Below are positions 34,512 to 47,325 of a stretch of DNA of 64,000 bases, in pieces. Under the pieces are notes generated by a model. It worked only from the letters and a program-made list of their open reading frames with translations, made no database searches and was not told the DNA's origin. Position numbers and translations under genes: made by a program. How positions within the stretch are numbered: position 1 is the first letter of the stretch; each line of letters opens with the position of its first letter. This stretch comes from Chamaecrista fasciculata (lineage: Eukaryota; Streptophyta; Magnoliopsida; Fabales; Fabaceae), in the NCBI GenBank assembly GCA_003254925.1, contig QANZ01050626.1:71438-135437 (forward strand), given 5' to 3'.

Positions 34512-37500
34512 ATGAGCGGTGCTGTGCTTGTCGCTGTTGCTGCTGCTATTGGGAATTTACTACAAGGATGGGATAATGCGACAATTGCAGGTCATTTTGT
34601 TACTTCACATATCTTAAGATTCATATGAAACTTGTGATTTTCTCAGATTTCATGGACGATTGAATATTGATTCTTGGTTTTGTTTGATTTATAATCCTTC
34701 AATTGTAATTTTTTCCACCTGACCTGGGATCTGATCGATAATCACCTATCTGGTCTTGTTTGTTTATGTAGGATCTATTTTGTACATAAAGAGGGAGATG
34801 AAATTAGAAACTCAACCCACAGTAGAAGGTCTAATTGTGGCCATGTCACTTATTGGAGCCACCTTGGTTACCACATTCTCAGGAGCTGTATCTGATGCTC
34901 TGGGTCGACGTCCTATGTTGATTATCTCCTCTGTCCTTTATTTTATTAGTTCTCTTGTGATGTTGTGGTCTCCAAATGTTTATATTCTCTTGTTGGCAAG
35001 GCTTTTAGATGGACTTGGAATTGGGTTGGCTGTTACCTTGGTACCTCTTTACATATCTGAGACAGCTCCACCTGAGATTAGGGGATTACTGAATACACTT
35101 CCGCAGTTCACTGGTTCTGCTGGGATGTTTTTCTCCTACTGTATGGTGTTTGGGATGTCATTGATGGAAGCCCCTAGCTGGAGGCTTATGCTGGGTGTTC
35201 TTGCAATTCCCTCTCTCCTTTACTTTTTTCTGACTATTTTTTTCTTGCCCGAGTCTCCAAGATGGCTTGTGAGTAAAGGGCGGATGCTAGAGGCCAAAAA
35301 GGTGTTACAGCGGCTTCGTGGCAGGGAAGATGTTGCTGGTTAGTTATTTTGCTTCATGAAATATTTCTGCTTTTTTTTTAGACATTTCTTATCCTTTTTG
35401 ATTTTTGGATGCTCAATTGAGATCTTAGCTAGATGAACTTAGACTTGACTAAACTTTAATTAAGAAACTGAAATCTTTTAGAATTATTATAAAGGAAGAT
35501 CACTTCAACTCGATGTTTACTCTGGTTATGATATTGTTCATCTATCAGTACTATATTTGTATTCTGCGAGCCTAGTCTGGTCTATCTATCTAAAATTATT
35601 CTCAGTTCATTTGTATTGCTAAGGACTAAAAAAAACAGAAAATAAGATTTGATGAATTTAACAAGAAAATTTTAATTAATAGTAGCTGAACTGTTGACTA
35701 TAATTCTTTTAATCTTTCTTCAGGATAGTTAATTTATGTGATTTTATCCTTTATTTTTCATAGTATTTGATGCGACTAGTATCTGTATATTGCTTACATG
35801 CTTTTGACTCAACGCAACAATTGATTTATGTTCATTGATGCATAATTTTGATGATAAATTTCCTTCTTGGGCATGAGCAGGTGAGATGGCTTTATTGGTT
35901 GAGGGTCTTGGAGTTGGAGGTGAAACATCTATAGAAGAGTACATTATTGGCCCTGCCAATGATCTCATTGATGAAGAGGATCCATCTTCAAAAAAAGATC
36001 AGATTATGTTGTATGGGCCCGAACAAGGTTCATCCTGGATTGCCAGACCTGCCACTGGAAATAATACTGCCCTTGTATCTCGTCAAGGAAGCATGGCAAA
36101 CCCAAGTGGTTTGGTAGACCCACTTGTGACGCTCTTCGGCAGCGTACATGAGAAGCTTCCGGAAGCAGGAAGCATGCGTAGTGCCCTTTTCCCACACTTT
36201 GGCAGTATGTTTAGTGTTGGAGGCAATCAACCAAGGCATGAAGATTGGGATGAAGAAGAAAGCCTTGCCCGAGAAGGCGATGACTATGTGTCTGATGCTG
36301 CAGGTGGTGAGTCTGATGACAATTTGCATAGTCCGTTAATCTCACGTCAAACAACAAGTCTTGACAAAGATATGCCTCCCCCTGCCCATGGTAGCCTTTC
36401 CAGCATGAGGCAAGGTAGTCTTCTGCAAGGAAATGCAGGAGATGCTGCTGGTAGTACAGGGATTGGTGGTGGTTGGCAGCTAGCATGGAAATGGACTGAA
36501 AGAGAAGGTGCAGATGGAAAGAAGGAAGGTGGTTTCAAAAGAATTTATTTACACCAGGAGGGTGGTCCTGGATCTAGGCGTGGATCTTTGGTTTCCCTTC
36601 CAGGCGGTGATGTGCCAGCAGATGGCGAAGTTATTCAGGCTGCTGCTTTGGTTAGTCAGCCAGCCCTCTATACCAAGGACCTTTTGAATCAGCAAGCAGT
36701 GGGACCAGCTATGGTTCATCCATCTGAAGCTGCTAAAGGGCCAAGCTGGAGTGATCTTTTTGAACCTGGGGTAAAGCATGCATTAGTTGTGGGGGTGGGG
36801 ATCCAAATTCTTCAGCAGGTAATATTATAGTTTTCAATCTCTGCTGCTTTGTGTTTCTGTTATTTGTAGTACTTTTGCCTGGTTGACTTTTTTTTTACCT
36901 GTGGTGAAGTATTACTTGGTATTTTATTTGCATGTTTATCACTGATTCCTGATTTAAGCTTGTTCATTTTCTTTAAGGCATTAAATAGGCAAGGTAGAGG
37001 GTTATTTTTCATACGCTAGCTTTGTTACACTCGTGTGAATTTATCCATAGACTGTATGTAGACATACACAATGCTCTCTTTTCATTTTTGATTTCTTTGA
37101 GCAAGAAATAACAAGTGAGTTTAGAAATGCCATGAAATTTATGAAAATAGTTAGAAACATATATCAAAGCCTTGTGTCTGTCTTCTTGTGACAAATTAAG
37201 TTGTTGGGATGAACTGGTTCTTTACATAATATTGAAGCTCCTTTGACCAAGTGGAAGAGTTCAATCAGTCATACTTGATGATTAAATTATTATCATCTAA
37301 CAACATAAGGTGTTACTAGAAGTCCTGTGAATGGTCTTGAATATCTCTCTCTCTAACATGCCCCCTCACGTGGAAGCACTTTGGGCCTGAAGTATCGATT
37401 AAGCTGGGCCCACCTTCTTTTGAGATTTAAGCCCTGACGTCCTAATCTTTGACATGGCATTAGATTCTGTGAACAGATGTCCGAAGTTTGATTCTTGATG

Positions 37501-39298
37501 TTGTTGCCTCACATTCTCTTTGCTAAATATCAACCTAAGGTTTAGCTGTGGTGGGATTGTACTTTAGTCCACAAGGGTTTTCGTGGTCAGGGTGTGCTAG
37601 AGAAATAGTTGAATTAACTAGAATGAACTGATTTGCTAACTTATAGTAATAGTATATAATTATAATGATTAATGTATAAAATTATAATATTCGTTTTTCA
37701 ATTTATAAGATAATTGGGAGAATGCCTTCTCCAACAGCTTAAGCTTTTGGGATGAAATAGTTTTTAAGATAAACCTTTCAAGTAAAACATATTTGGATGT
37801 GTAAAAATGGTTTAGTTTGGTTCATTTGTAGTAAAATAAGAATTAGTTTTCATAATGATCATACAAAGTATGTATAAAAGAATTATTGAAAAATATAGTA
37901 AAACAGAACTCTTAGGAAGCCATGCATTGAACCCCTGATTGAAGAACATAGCTTTGGATTAAATCAACAGCTCTGTTTTTGTTCAAGCTGGCATAGCTAC
38001 TTTTTTAATTATAGATTAACTTCCAGATCATTGTGTTTGTCTGAACAAGGTGAGCTGTTTTAACATGTCTCCCACAATTTGTAAATCACACGAAATAACA
38101 TATTGTTACACATGTGAGTTTTTGAGATGAGAAGTGATTTTAGCCATTCTCAATGGAGTCCCAATTTTCTCTAAGTTTCCTCAGTATGTATGAGGCAAAT
38201 TTGGAGATCTTCTCATCTGGGAACTTTTCTGACTGAAGGCAGTGTTTCAAGAGAGTCATCAGTGGTGTATGGTTGTTTGTGGTTGATGAAAGACTACCCG
38301 TATTTTAGTTGGTTTTTCATCTAGAATTCCATATTAATGGATGGGAACTGAGTCTCTCTCGTCTTCTTAAATCATTCCTCTTTTTTTTTCCTGCTTAAAA
38401 TGACGAGAATACTAAATAATACTGCAATAACTAGCCTTATCAGTGGTGGAAAGTTATGTGTCTGTTGTTTAACTTATTCTTTAAACGTTGCAGTTCTCAG
38501 GCATAAATGGGGTCCTCTACTATACTCCTCAAATTCTTGAGCAGGCGGGTGTTGGATTTCTTCTTTCAAACCTGGGCCTTAGTTCTACTTCTTCATCTTT
38601 CCTTATTAGCGCCATCACAACCTTGTTGATGCTTCCTTGTATAGCTGTTGCCATGCGGCTCATGGATCTCTCTGGCAGAAGGTATCGATCTCCCACTTTC
38701 TCGTTTGGTGAGAAAAATATGTCGAAGGATATTCTCTTGTGGAGTTTTGGTATCCGAATGTGTATCTTAATTATTTTATTTTGCTAGTTGTTTTTGTTCG
38801 TTAAGCCGCATTGCATTTGGTGATAGCCTTAATCTGGTTTTCTTTTGCTGCAGGACTTTGTTGCTTGGTACAATCCCAGTCCTCATAGTATCTCTTGTCA
38901 TCCTAGTCTTAGGGAGCCTTGTGAACTTGGGTGCTACTCTGAATGCATCAATCTCAACTATTAGCGTTGTTGTCTACTTCTGTTGCTTTGTCATGGGATT
39001 TGGGCCAATTCCTAATATCCTTTGTTCAGAGATCTTCCCCACTCGGGTCCGCGGTCTCTGCATCGCCATCTGTGCCCTTACCTTCTGGATTGGTGACATT
39101 ATCGTCACTTACTCACTCCCAGTTATGCTCAATTCCGTTGGCCTTGCCGGTGTTTTTGGTATCTATGCAGTCGTGTGTTGTGTAGCTTGGGTATTTGTCT
39201 TTTTGAAAGTTCCAGAAACCAAGGGCATGCCCCTAGAAGTCATCATTGAGTTCTTCTCAGTCGGAGCCAAGCAGGCTGATGCTGCCAAGATCAACTAA
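34512..39298 (+). CDS. TST2: Tonoplast sugar transporter (TST/TMT family), complete
   Basis: Major-facilitator sugar/H+ antiporter that loads hexoses or sucrose into the vacuole. Coding exons: 34512-34590, 34772-35338, 35881-36818, 38494-38681, 38854-39298; all GT/AG, total 2217 nt, 738 aa. Six membrane helices precede and six follow a very long hydrophilic central loop (about residues 235-505), the hallmark of TST/TMT proteins. Sugar-porter motifs are visible: GRRPML after helix 2, PESPRWL at the end of helix 6, QQFSGINGVLYY in helix 7, and PETKG near the C terminus. The loop is Ser/Gly/acid-rich (SRQGS, SRRGSLVSLPGG), fitting its known role as a phosphorylation target. The N terminus MSGAVLVAVAAAIGNLLQGW is typical. 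Paralogue number 2 is judged from memory. Confidence 0.92.
36819..38493 (+). other. 1.7-kb intron 3 of the sugar transporter
   Basis: The largest intron. It contains a repeat-like block at about 37230-37600 (ACATGCCCCCTCACGTGGAA and TGGGCCTGAAG), probably a decayed retroelement. No nested gene. Confidence 0.6.
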
Positions 39299-40602
39299 TT
39301 TGGGCTTTCCCTTGGTTGATATTTTTTACGGTACCTTTTTCTATTACTACGGTTTTGTTTGAATCTTTCCTTTTTTTCTTTTTCAATATTTTAATATTGT
39401 GGTTTTGTTTCTTTTATTTAATGTGGGTTGAGATTGAGAAACGAACTGTTTCTGTAGAGAATAGAGAACATTCATTTTTCTGGTTCATTTATCATAATTG
39501 CCATACTTGTTGCCTTTTCTGTTCCTCCGAGTCCTTTAAAATTACCTGCTTTGTCTTGCAAAGAAGATACCCGTGAATTGGGGAGCTTTTTGATATTACA
39601 ACGATTATCACAAGAACCTCTTGGTCCACCTCACATTTGGTTGGGCAAGAATTATTATTATTGTTATTTCAGATTATAATTGAAATTTAACTTGAAACTT
39701 TTTCTTTTTAATTTGAGAATAGATAAATGAAATATTGTCATTTCTGTTTTTGAATTTAGTCATCAATGCATAGGAACTATTAATTTATTGCTTATTTTCT
39801 TGTTTTTTTCCCCAAAGTTTATTTTCTTATTCTTGTTTTGAGTATGTTCATTCACCTAGTTTGATTGGCAGTCAAATTGAATAATACCGTGATTATAAAT
39901 GAATTGGAGTAGTAGTTTTAAGAGTAGACTAACAAGAAGTTAGCCCCATCGTCGGGTTGACAAATCAGTTTTTGAAAGATTGAAATACATAATTTAGTCT
40001 ATGATAAAAACTAACCATTATACTCATTATCTCAAAGAAAATATACTCTTGACCTATTAGCAAAAACAGGGAAGTTGGGAGCTAAGCCTTGCGGCACACC
40101 GATGACCCCAAGCTTGCAACTCTTGAAGAATGATAGTGAACCATTTGAAGATTAGTCCTAAAAGAATCAAATGGTATATTTTTCAATCAATGAAAAAAAA
40201 AATTAACAAGTATATAATTTGATCCTTCCATTAAGTAAATTTTATATTTTAATCTTTCAGATATCAATTTGTCAATATGATTATCTTTCAGGATCAAGCT
40301 ATTAGTTTACTCTAGTTTTAACCTTTCCACTACTAAGTCATTTGCAACCCTTGGGGAGTAGGGGCATATTATTGCTGAAGTGTGAATTTGTTAAAGTGCA
40401 TAAAGTGCACATTCAGCGGATCTAGTGGATCTGTTGATCAGTATGAACTGAACAATCTCCTGGATTTGCTCCCAATGATCAACATCCTATTTATTTTTCC
40501 CTTTTTGTCGCAGCCTGCTCCTTTTTTTTTTTTTTTTCCTTTTTGGACTGAGCATGATTAATTAATTCCAATCCTCCTTACAATCTGTCGTTTATATATA
40601 TA
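39299..40602. other. 3' untranslated region and intergenic DNA
   Basis: The first ~400 bp are T-rich and probably include the 3' untranslated region of the sugar transporter. No gene after it. A 14-T run lies at about 40525. Confidence 0.5.
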
Positions 40603-40611
40603 TATATAGTA

Positions 40612-41142
40612 GGGTAAATTACACTTTGGTACCATGTGGTTTGATCTCATTCTATTTTGGTATCCCGTGGTTTAAAATGTGATATTTTGGTACCCTGAGA
40701 TTTTCATCATTACCACTTTGGTATCCTGAACAATTTTTCTGTTAGTTTTGGACGGAATTTGGCACGTGATTTGCATGTGCGCTCACTAAAACTCAATTTT
40801 TTTCTAACATTTTGCCACAACAAGATCAAACACTCACTAAACCAAAACTAAGATGTCATAATTTGTCATACACTTTCATTAATTGGAATCATAAACTAGC
40901 ATCCAAAGATGCATAATGTCATGCGTTTGATTTTTGTTGTGGCAAAATGTTGGACAAAATTGAGTTTTAGTGAGCCCACGTGCAGGAACGTGTCAAATTC
41001 CGTCAAATACTAACGAAAAATTGTTCAGGGTACCAAAGGGGTAATGGTTGAGACCTCAGGGTATCAAAGTGTCATGTTTTAAACCTTCGGGTACCAAAGT
41101 GGAATAGAATCAAACTATAGGACACCAAATTGCAATTTACCC
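40612..41142. mobile_element. Non-autonomous MULE, 531 bp, perfect 9-bp duplication
   Basis: The ends GGGTAAATTACACTTTGGT and CCAAATTGCAATTTACCC are inverted, with nearly complete inner palindromy around 40880. TATATAGTA flanks both sides (40603-40611, 41143-41151). Same family as 20762-21261. Confidence 0.85.
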
Positions 41143-41952
41143 TATATAGTAATTTGTGACAGCTTTTCGACAAAATTCAAAATCAATCCCAAAAATGAAA
41201 TAGAAAACTTAGAACTGTTTAGAACTTTGATTTTGTCTGCAAGACCACGGAACGTAAAAACATTTTAAAAAAATTCGGTTCTAACTTCATTGGCCATTAA
41301 TAAGTATCATAAAAACCCTGGGATGAAAAAAGCATAAAAATTCACCTGAATACAACTGCAGGTTTTAAAATGAACTAATTGAGCCTCATTGTAAGTACGT
41401 AGCAAGTATGCTGGTTGTAAGTCACGGTAGACTCATATTTTGGGAACCAATCTCTCCATGGAAGCAATTACTTATCAGTTATTAGGAATTGCTTTCCATA
41501 TGAAATTCTAAGTGACAAGAGCTCACTGATTCTTTGTTTGTGGCAAGATAATGTTCAATGATTTTTTGAATTATTTGCTATGATGTCCACAATAATATTG
41601 TTGCCCTTTTCTTCTTTGCCCCAGAAATCATCACTTGCATCAGTAGGATTTTGTTTTCTTTTTTTTTAACCATAAGTTTTTTCTATGTATCCATCTAGCC
41701 AAACATTAATTTCATTCGGGTTAAAAATGTACGATTAAAGTCCTTTCAATAATATTGACTCCATGATTTGAATCTAAGACCCATATGTTCTTTGGTTTTA
41801 TAAAATAAGAGGATATCATGGCTTTAAACAAGACTGTTTTTAATGATAGACTCAAATTAGCTTTTTTGGATCAGAGATAGGGCAATCTTGAGTCCAAATG
41901 GCATGAGTATCCCATTGGTTATGATCATTTGGACTACAAAAGGTTGTTTTAA
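41143..41952. other. Intergenic stretch, nothing recognised
   Basis: No open frame over 60 codons and no repeat structure that I can see. Confidence 0.5.
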
Positions 41953-43545
41953 GGTTAAGTTCGTTTAAATAAATTATCAAATTATAATCTGATTTTAGTT
42001 TGAAATCTGAAATAATCTTATTTGTTTTAGATTATATTATAATCTAATTATAATCTACAAAAATCTTATATCTTAAAATATTCAATTACTATTATACCCT
42101 TATTAACATACTTATAATTACCTATACTTCAATATATATTCAAATATACCCAAAGGGCATTTTAGTCATTTTAGATCACCCCTCATTTATTACACCTACA
42201 ACAATCTCTTTCCATCACATCACTTTTCACCAATTCTCTTTAACTTTTTTTCTAAATTATTTTAATTTAACTTTTTACTTTTAATTATTTTTAATATTTA
42301 ATAAAATAATAATAATAATAATTTATTTTTTAGTTAAATATTAATTGAAATTATATTTTTATTATTAAAAATAATTACTATCCCTCTTATTTCAAAAAAT
42401 AAATTCAACCAAAATATTTAAAAAGGTTAAAGGGTCATTTTGGTCCATTATGTTTCAAAATGTTCAAATTGGTCCGAAATATTTGCAAAATGATTCATTT
42501 TGGTCCTAAATATTAGTAAAATGTTTCATTTTAATTCCAAACTATTGAATTTGCTCATATTTCTATCGTCTTTCATTTCAAATTCAAAGGACTTGTTAAG
42601 AAGAACACGTAACTCTGAATTTGTCGCATTCGAATTTGAAACAAATTGCTTGTTTGATCATGAAACGAGCAGTCAACTTTCAGGACCGATTTGACTTCGT
42701 TGCTGACAGCCCCAACCGGATAGAGAAAGTACTCTTCGAGAACAATACGTATTTCTAAATTCGTCACGTTTGAACTTGAAACAAGTCATATTCAATGATT
42801 TATGACCAAAATAAACATTTTACAAATATTTAGGACCAATTTAAACATTTTAAAACATAATGGACCAAAATGAACATTAAGGCATACATTTAGGACCAAA
42901 ATAACCCTTTACCTATTTAAAACTTTTATTTTAAATAACGATTCATCACTATTTTGGAACAACTCGGTATATTTTCAACTTTTGTTTTCTCTATTAGGGA
43001 CTGATGTGTTAACTCAGTAATAATTAAATGGATCAAAAGTTAAACTTTTTTAAGCGGTCGATTCGTTCAGTCAATACAGAATGAAGGACCAAAAAGTAAG
43101 TGTCATCAAAGAAAATGATTTGGGCAATATGCGATAATTATAATTATAGTATGTATAGTTATCAAGTGGAATAATTTATCAAAATAATCTAGAAAAAGCT
43201 CCAAATTGGAGCTTTTATAAAAATCTGATTATTACAAATCTCAATGCAAAAAACTTCACAAAACAAAAATCTACTTTTCAAATTTTTTATCCAAACAACT
43301 CAAATTATTCACAAAATCCAAAAAGTCAAAAAGTAATATTCTGTTCCAATTTTACCCCTATCCAATATATCAATTTCCATACCATTCTATCTACCAAACT
43401 CAATCATTACATACATATTTAAATAATTTCGCACACTAAAAATCTCCTTTTTCAAAAACTCAACCAAACACCATTTGATTATAATCCAATCACATTATAA
43501 TCCAATTAAATTATAATTTGATAGATCATTTAAACAAACTGACCC
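41953..43545. mobile_element. PIF/Harbinger-like (Tourist-type) element, 1.6 kb
   Basis: The left end GGTTAAGTTCGTTTAAATAA and the reverse complement of the right end (GGGTCAGTTTGTTTAAATGA) are inverted, continuing with TATCAAATTATAAT. TAA flanks both ends (41950-41952, 43546-43548), the 3-bp duplication of this superfamily. No transposase inside; a MULE is nested at 42424-42913. Confidence 0.6.
42424..42913. mobile_element. MULE nested in the Harbinger-like element
   Basis: The termini GGTTAAAGGGTCATTTTGGTC and GACCAAAATAACCCTTTACC are inverted. TATTTAAAA occurs at 42415-42423 and 42914-42922, a perfect 9-bp duplication if one extra A belongs to the left end. Inner motifs belong to the 17084-17939 family. 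Confidence 0.75.
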
Positions 43546-43656
43546 TAAATCTTTCCGTGGGCTTAATTCTTAGCGGCTAGAAACCATTTTGAGGCTAGGC
43601 CATTGAGTGTCAATTCTTAGCAAAGGAACTTGTCATGAGATGTAGTCAATGGGAAC

Positions 43657-43792
43657 GGATCCCCTGCCGTACCGCAGGGCATGCGATGTGGCAGGGGCCA
43701 ATGAGATTGCGCCACGTGTGCAGGTGGCGCCACATGGCGCACTCCCATTGGCCCCTGCCGCACCGCACGCCCTGCGGTACGGCAGGGGATCC
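43657..43792. repeat. GC-rich 136-bp hairpin element
   Basis: The arms starting GGATCCCCTGCCGTACCGCA and ending TGCGGTACGGCAGGGGATCC are inverted over about 50 bp, separated by a short GCGCCACGTG-rich loop. It is far more GC-rich than anything around it. It may be a MITE, but no flanking duplication is visible. Open frames across it are artefacts. Confidence 0.75.
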
Positions 43793-45381
43793 AAAGCCGC
43801 ATGCTATTGCTCACTTCCTTTTTTTTCTTTTTATCTTTTTCTTTTCTCTATTAAGTTCTGATTAAAATGTTTGGCATGCCATTCTAAATAGTCGGTGTGT
43901 TCAAAAAAAAATTTAAAAAATGGGACTGAACACTAGTGAAAGTATCGATTAAAGGTTTAATGATCTAATTTAGGTTTAATTAGAGTTGGATTGGTAATAA
44001 TAAAATAAATTTAAAATAATATATTTAATTTAATATAATAAAAATAAATTAACAAATATTAAAAATATATAATAAATTTCTTTAGATTTAAGCTTGATTA
44101 AATGAAAAAGTGAAATTTGAAAGAATAAAGAGATCAGATATTGAATGAAAATTAACTAGCAATTAGCTCATTGCTTTGAGACTAAACTTAATAAGAAAAA
44201 GAAAATTTTTTTAGAATAACATCATTTTGATTCAATAAAAAAACTGGATTAACCCCAAAACTGTCTGATTCAAGCCAATTTTTTTGGTTCTTGACTAGTT
44301 CTTTGGTTGTTGATCGGTTTTGAATCAAAGCAATTTTGTGAGCAACTCAGATCAAATCACTTGTTAGTTCACGGTTGAACCAGTCGATCCAGTTTCCTGA
44401 ACAATGGTTTAAAAAATTATGTGCATTATGCATATGTGGGGTTCATGCTTAGATTAGTAGCTTTAGTTGTATTAACATCTTCATTCATTTTAGAGGTCCA
44501 TAGTGGCGGGGAATGATTGACCTGAGAGTATGACTCGAGGCATACTTTGAGCAATTGATCTTTGACAATTCTATACTAGACTGGCGCATTATGGAGTTCA
44601 TAAAGCTTTGAAAACTAACTTGACATTTGAGTATATGGGTTTCTCAGTTATAAGAGCTTGGGTTTTTGTATGACGTTTCCTATAGTTGACGAAGCCAATA
44701 ATGAAGCTAGGAGATCTCCGACCAGATGACAACAACAATAATCTGCACAAAGACAAGAAAGAAAAGTGGGGTTGGGACTTTGTTATGTTCCTATAACAGT
44801 TAAGGTAGTCAAAGAGTTTTGAGAGAGTGAGGTTAAAGATGCAAGAGTGTACCTCATATACATGGAGAGAAGGTTTATATAACAAAACTTAGTTGTAATA
44901 ATTCAATATTGCAAGCAAAAATTCAAGTTTATTTAGGATGGATCAAGGCATATGTCTTGAAGGGATTAGGGAAATCGCCCCCAAAGCAATTGGGGGCTGT
45001 CCCATCCATTCGAATATATTGAGTCTTTTTTATCAATCTAGAAACCTAGGAATCAAAGAAGCCTTACTCATAAAAAATTGAAGACAAACTCACGTAGAAA
45101 TTGATTTGAACATAATAGGGCCTTGACTCTTGTTACCCAAAATAGATGTGGAGTTTTCATATCTTATCTAACCATGTATCTTTGATTTGTGTTTAAGTTA
45201 TGTGTATGTGAGTAAGAATGCCAATTGGTGGATACTAGTTGGATTTTGTACTATCTTAATTCATCTTAATTATCCAATAGTCATCATGAATCTCAAAAAA
45301 AAAAAAAATACACTATTTTTATTATTCATGTTTGAATCTATTTGATACCTGAAATATTCAAAATTATTGAATGCTTATACC
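43793..45381. other. Intergenic stretch, no gene recognised
   Basis: AT-rich up to 44400. 44460-45200 is more complex and may be decayed retroelement; the 95-aa minus-strand frame at 44598-44885 has no domain I recognise. A poly-A run is at 45295. Confidence 0.4.
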
Positions 45382-46026
45382 CATGGTAATTAAGATTGAA
45401 ATCTTAGATTGTAAGATCATGTAAAATCGAGATCTTGATAAGGTCCACCTTGTCAAATCGTACGTATGATCGGAAATGACTAAGATCGTAGTGGGATCGC
45501 GATTTTTGGGTATGATTGTAGGATCGTAAGGTCCAGGAGATTTTAGTCAGATTTTGAATTTCTTTTTTCTTCTTAGCATTTTGATATTTTTTTAGAGAAA
45601 ACTTATCATTTAGTCCCTAAATTTACACTGAGTCAACTAATCAGTCCCTGAATAATCAAAATACGCGATTTGATCCCTGAAATATTTCAAATATCAACTA
45701 TTGGGTCCCTGAATTTGAATTAAATTTATACTTTTGATCCCTCAATTTGTATTAAATTTATACTATTTGGTCCCTAAATTTGTACCTTTTGGTCCCTAAA
45801 TTTGACCCAAGGACCAAATAATTGACAATTATAATAATTCAAAAACTAATTAGTTGACTCGATGTAAGTTCAGGGATCAAATAATAGGTTTTCTCTTTCT
45901 TTTTTAATATTACTAAAAAAATTAATGTTATTACATATATATTATTTTTTAAAAAAAAAAACTGGGATCTTACATCTTCAATCCGATCTTCTAATCCTTA
46001 ACAAGATCCCGATCTTGATTACCTTG
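45382..46026. mobile_element. Composite terminal-inverted-repeat element with inner MULE-like unit
   Basis: The left end CATGGTAATTAAGATTGAAA and the reverse complement of the right end (CAAGGTAATCAAGATCGGGA) are inverted; the CA(T/A)GGTAAT start is hAT-like, but no 8-bp duplication is seen. Inside, 45595-45895 is a second inverted pair (GAGAAAACTTATCATTTAGT / its inverse) built of TTTGGTCCCTAAATT repeats. Confidence 0.5.
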
Positions 46027-46344
46027 GGTACGACCACTATATACATATCCCTTTTTGGGCTCAGAATGCGCAACAGAGATGTCACATATATATAGCGAGC
46101 ATCTGTTTTTGTCGACAAAATTTGAAAAGCTATTGCTAGTTGCTTCGCTTTTAATTTGCTCTATTTGTTATTTGTTGTCTGTTTCTTTTCTTCTTCTCAA
46201 AACCAGAATGAAAAGAAAGAAGATGTGAAGACAAAAGCAATTCTTTTATATTTGACTATTGTGCTTTTCTGAGTCAATTGGGGTTCGTCCAAACACGTAA
46301 TACCATAATAAAGCTCAGAAAGATGAACCAGGATCACCTATAGT

Positions 46345-46850
46345 GAATTTTGGGGAAGTGCCCTTATAGCATGCTATTTGAGCCTTTTGATATATCCAAG
46401 CTCTCTCATTATGACACATCATCACATCTTTCATCTGTTTTTTTTTTGTATATCATGTCTTTATTGTTAACCTTAATAATTTTTTTCATTTATACAGTTA
46501 AAAAATAATATTTATTTATGAAATATGTTTTTAAAAAGAAATATTTAATTATTTGTCATTTGTTTATTTTAAATATTTAGAAAACAATGTATGCGTTAAA
46601 ATAAAACCATAATGAAAAATAATTAAATATTTATTTTAAAAATTTTAAATATTTTGTAAATAAATATTACTTTTTAACTGTACAAAAAATATTAATTTTT
46701 AATTTAAATATTTAAGTTTGAAAAATATTAAAATCTAACAATAAAATTCATTTTAAGAAAAAGATAAGATATGGTGATGTGGCATGATGAGAGAGTTTAA
46801 ATTAATCTAATGGTTCAAATGATATACTACAAGGGCACTATAGGAAAAAG
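46345..46850. mobile_element. Inverted-repeat element, about 500 bp
   Basis: CTATAGTGAATTTTGG...AAGTGCCCTTATAGCATGC on the left is inverted as GATATACTACAAGGGCACTATAG on the right, followed inward by ATCTTTCAT / ATGATGAGAGAG pairs. No target duplication found. Confidence 0.5.
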
Positions 46851-46984
46851 GTACTATAGATAATTCAATTTTCAGAAAGATAGAGTATTAAATACCATCC
46901 GTTTCACTTTTGGACACTTCAATTTCCAAGTGACAAGTAAAGTTTAGAATATACCATTTTTAATTGGAAAATATTATCATTATT

Positions 46985-47325
46985 AAAAAAAAAAGTACCT
47001 TTTATTTAACCCCATATGTACCTTTAGTTTTCTATCTTTTATTCAAGTCTCAATTTGATTTCCTATTTTTATTTTGTATTTTTTGTCAAGTGCAAAGTTG
47101 GTTTATATTTTTTTTTATCAGATTTAATCTCATATCTTTGCAAAAAAAATTCGCAATTAGTCCCATAAGGTGGAATCTTTTACAAATATATGTGACCAAT
47201 TATGCAATATGACCATAAGATATAAGACCAAAAGTAAAATGAAAAAAATATATATATGACCAAATTGAGATTTGAAAAAAAGATATGGAATCAAAAGTAC
47301 ATTTTTACCTTTTATTTATTTTATT
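46985..47325. mobile_element. Inverted-repeat MITE-like stretch
   Basis: AAAAGTACCTTTTATTTAACC on the left and GAATCAAAAGTACATTTTTACC on the right, with ATTTGGTC / GACCAAAT pairs between, suggest a small decayed palindromic element. The 82-aa frame at 46964 has no domain and follows the T-rich arm. Confidence 0.4.

Noticed and set aside
36004-36779. Minus-strand frames within exon 3 of the sugar transporter
   Set aside because: Antisense shadows of the long hydrophilic loop.
43617-43865. Open frames on both strands across the GC-rich hairpin
   Set aside because: They arise from the palindrome and mirror each other between strands.
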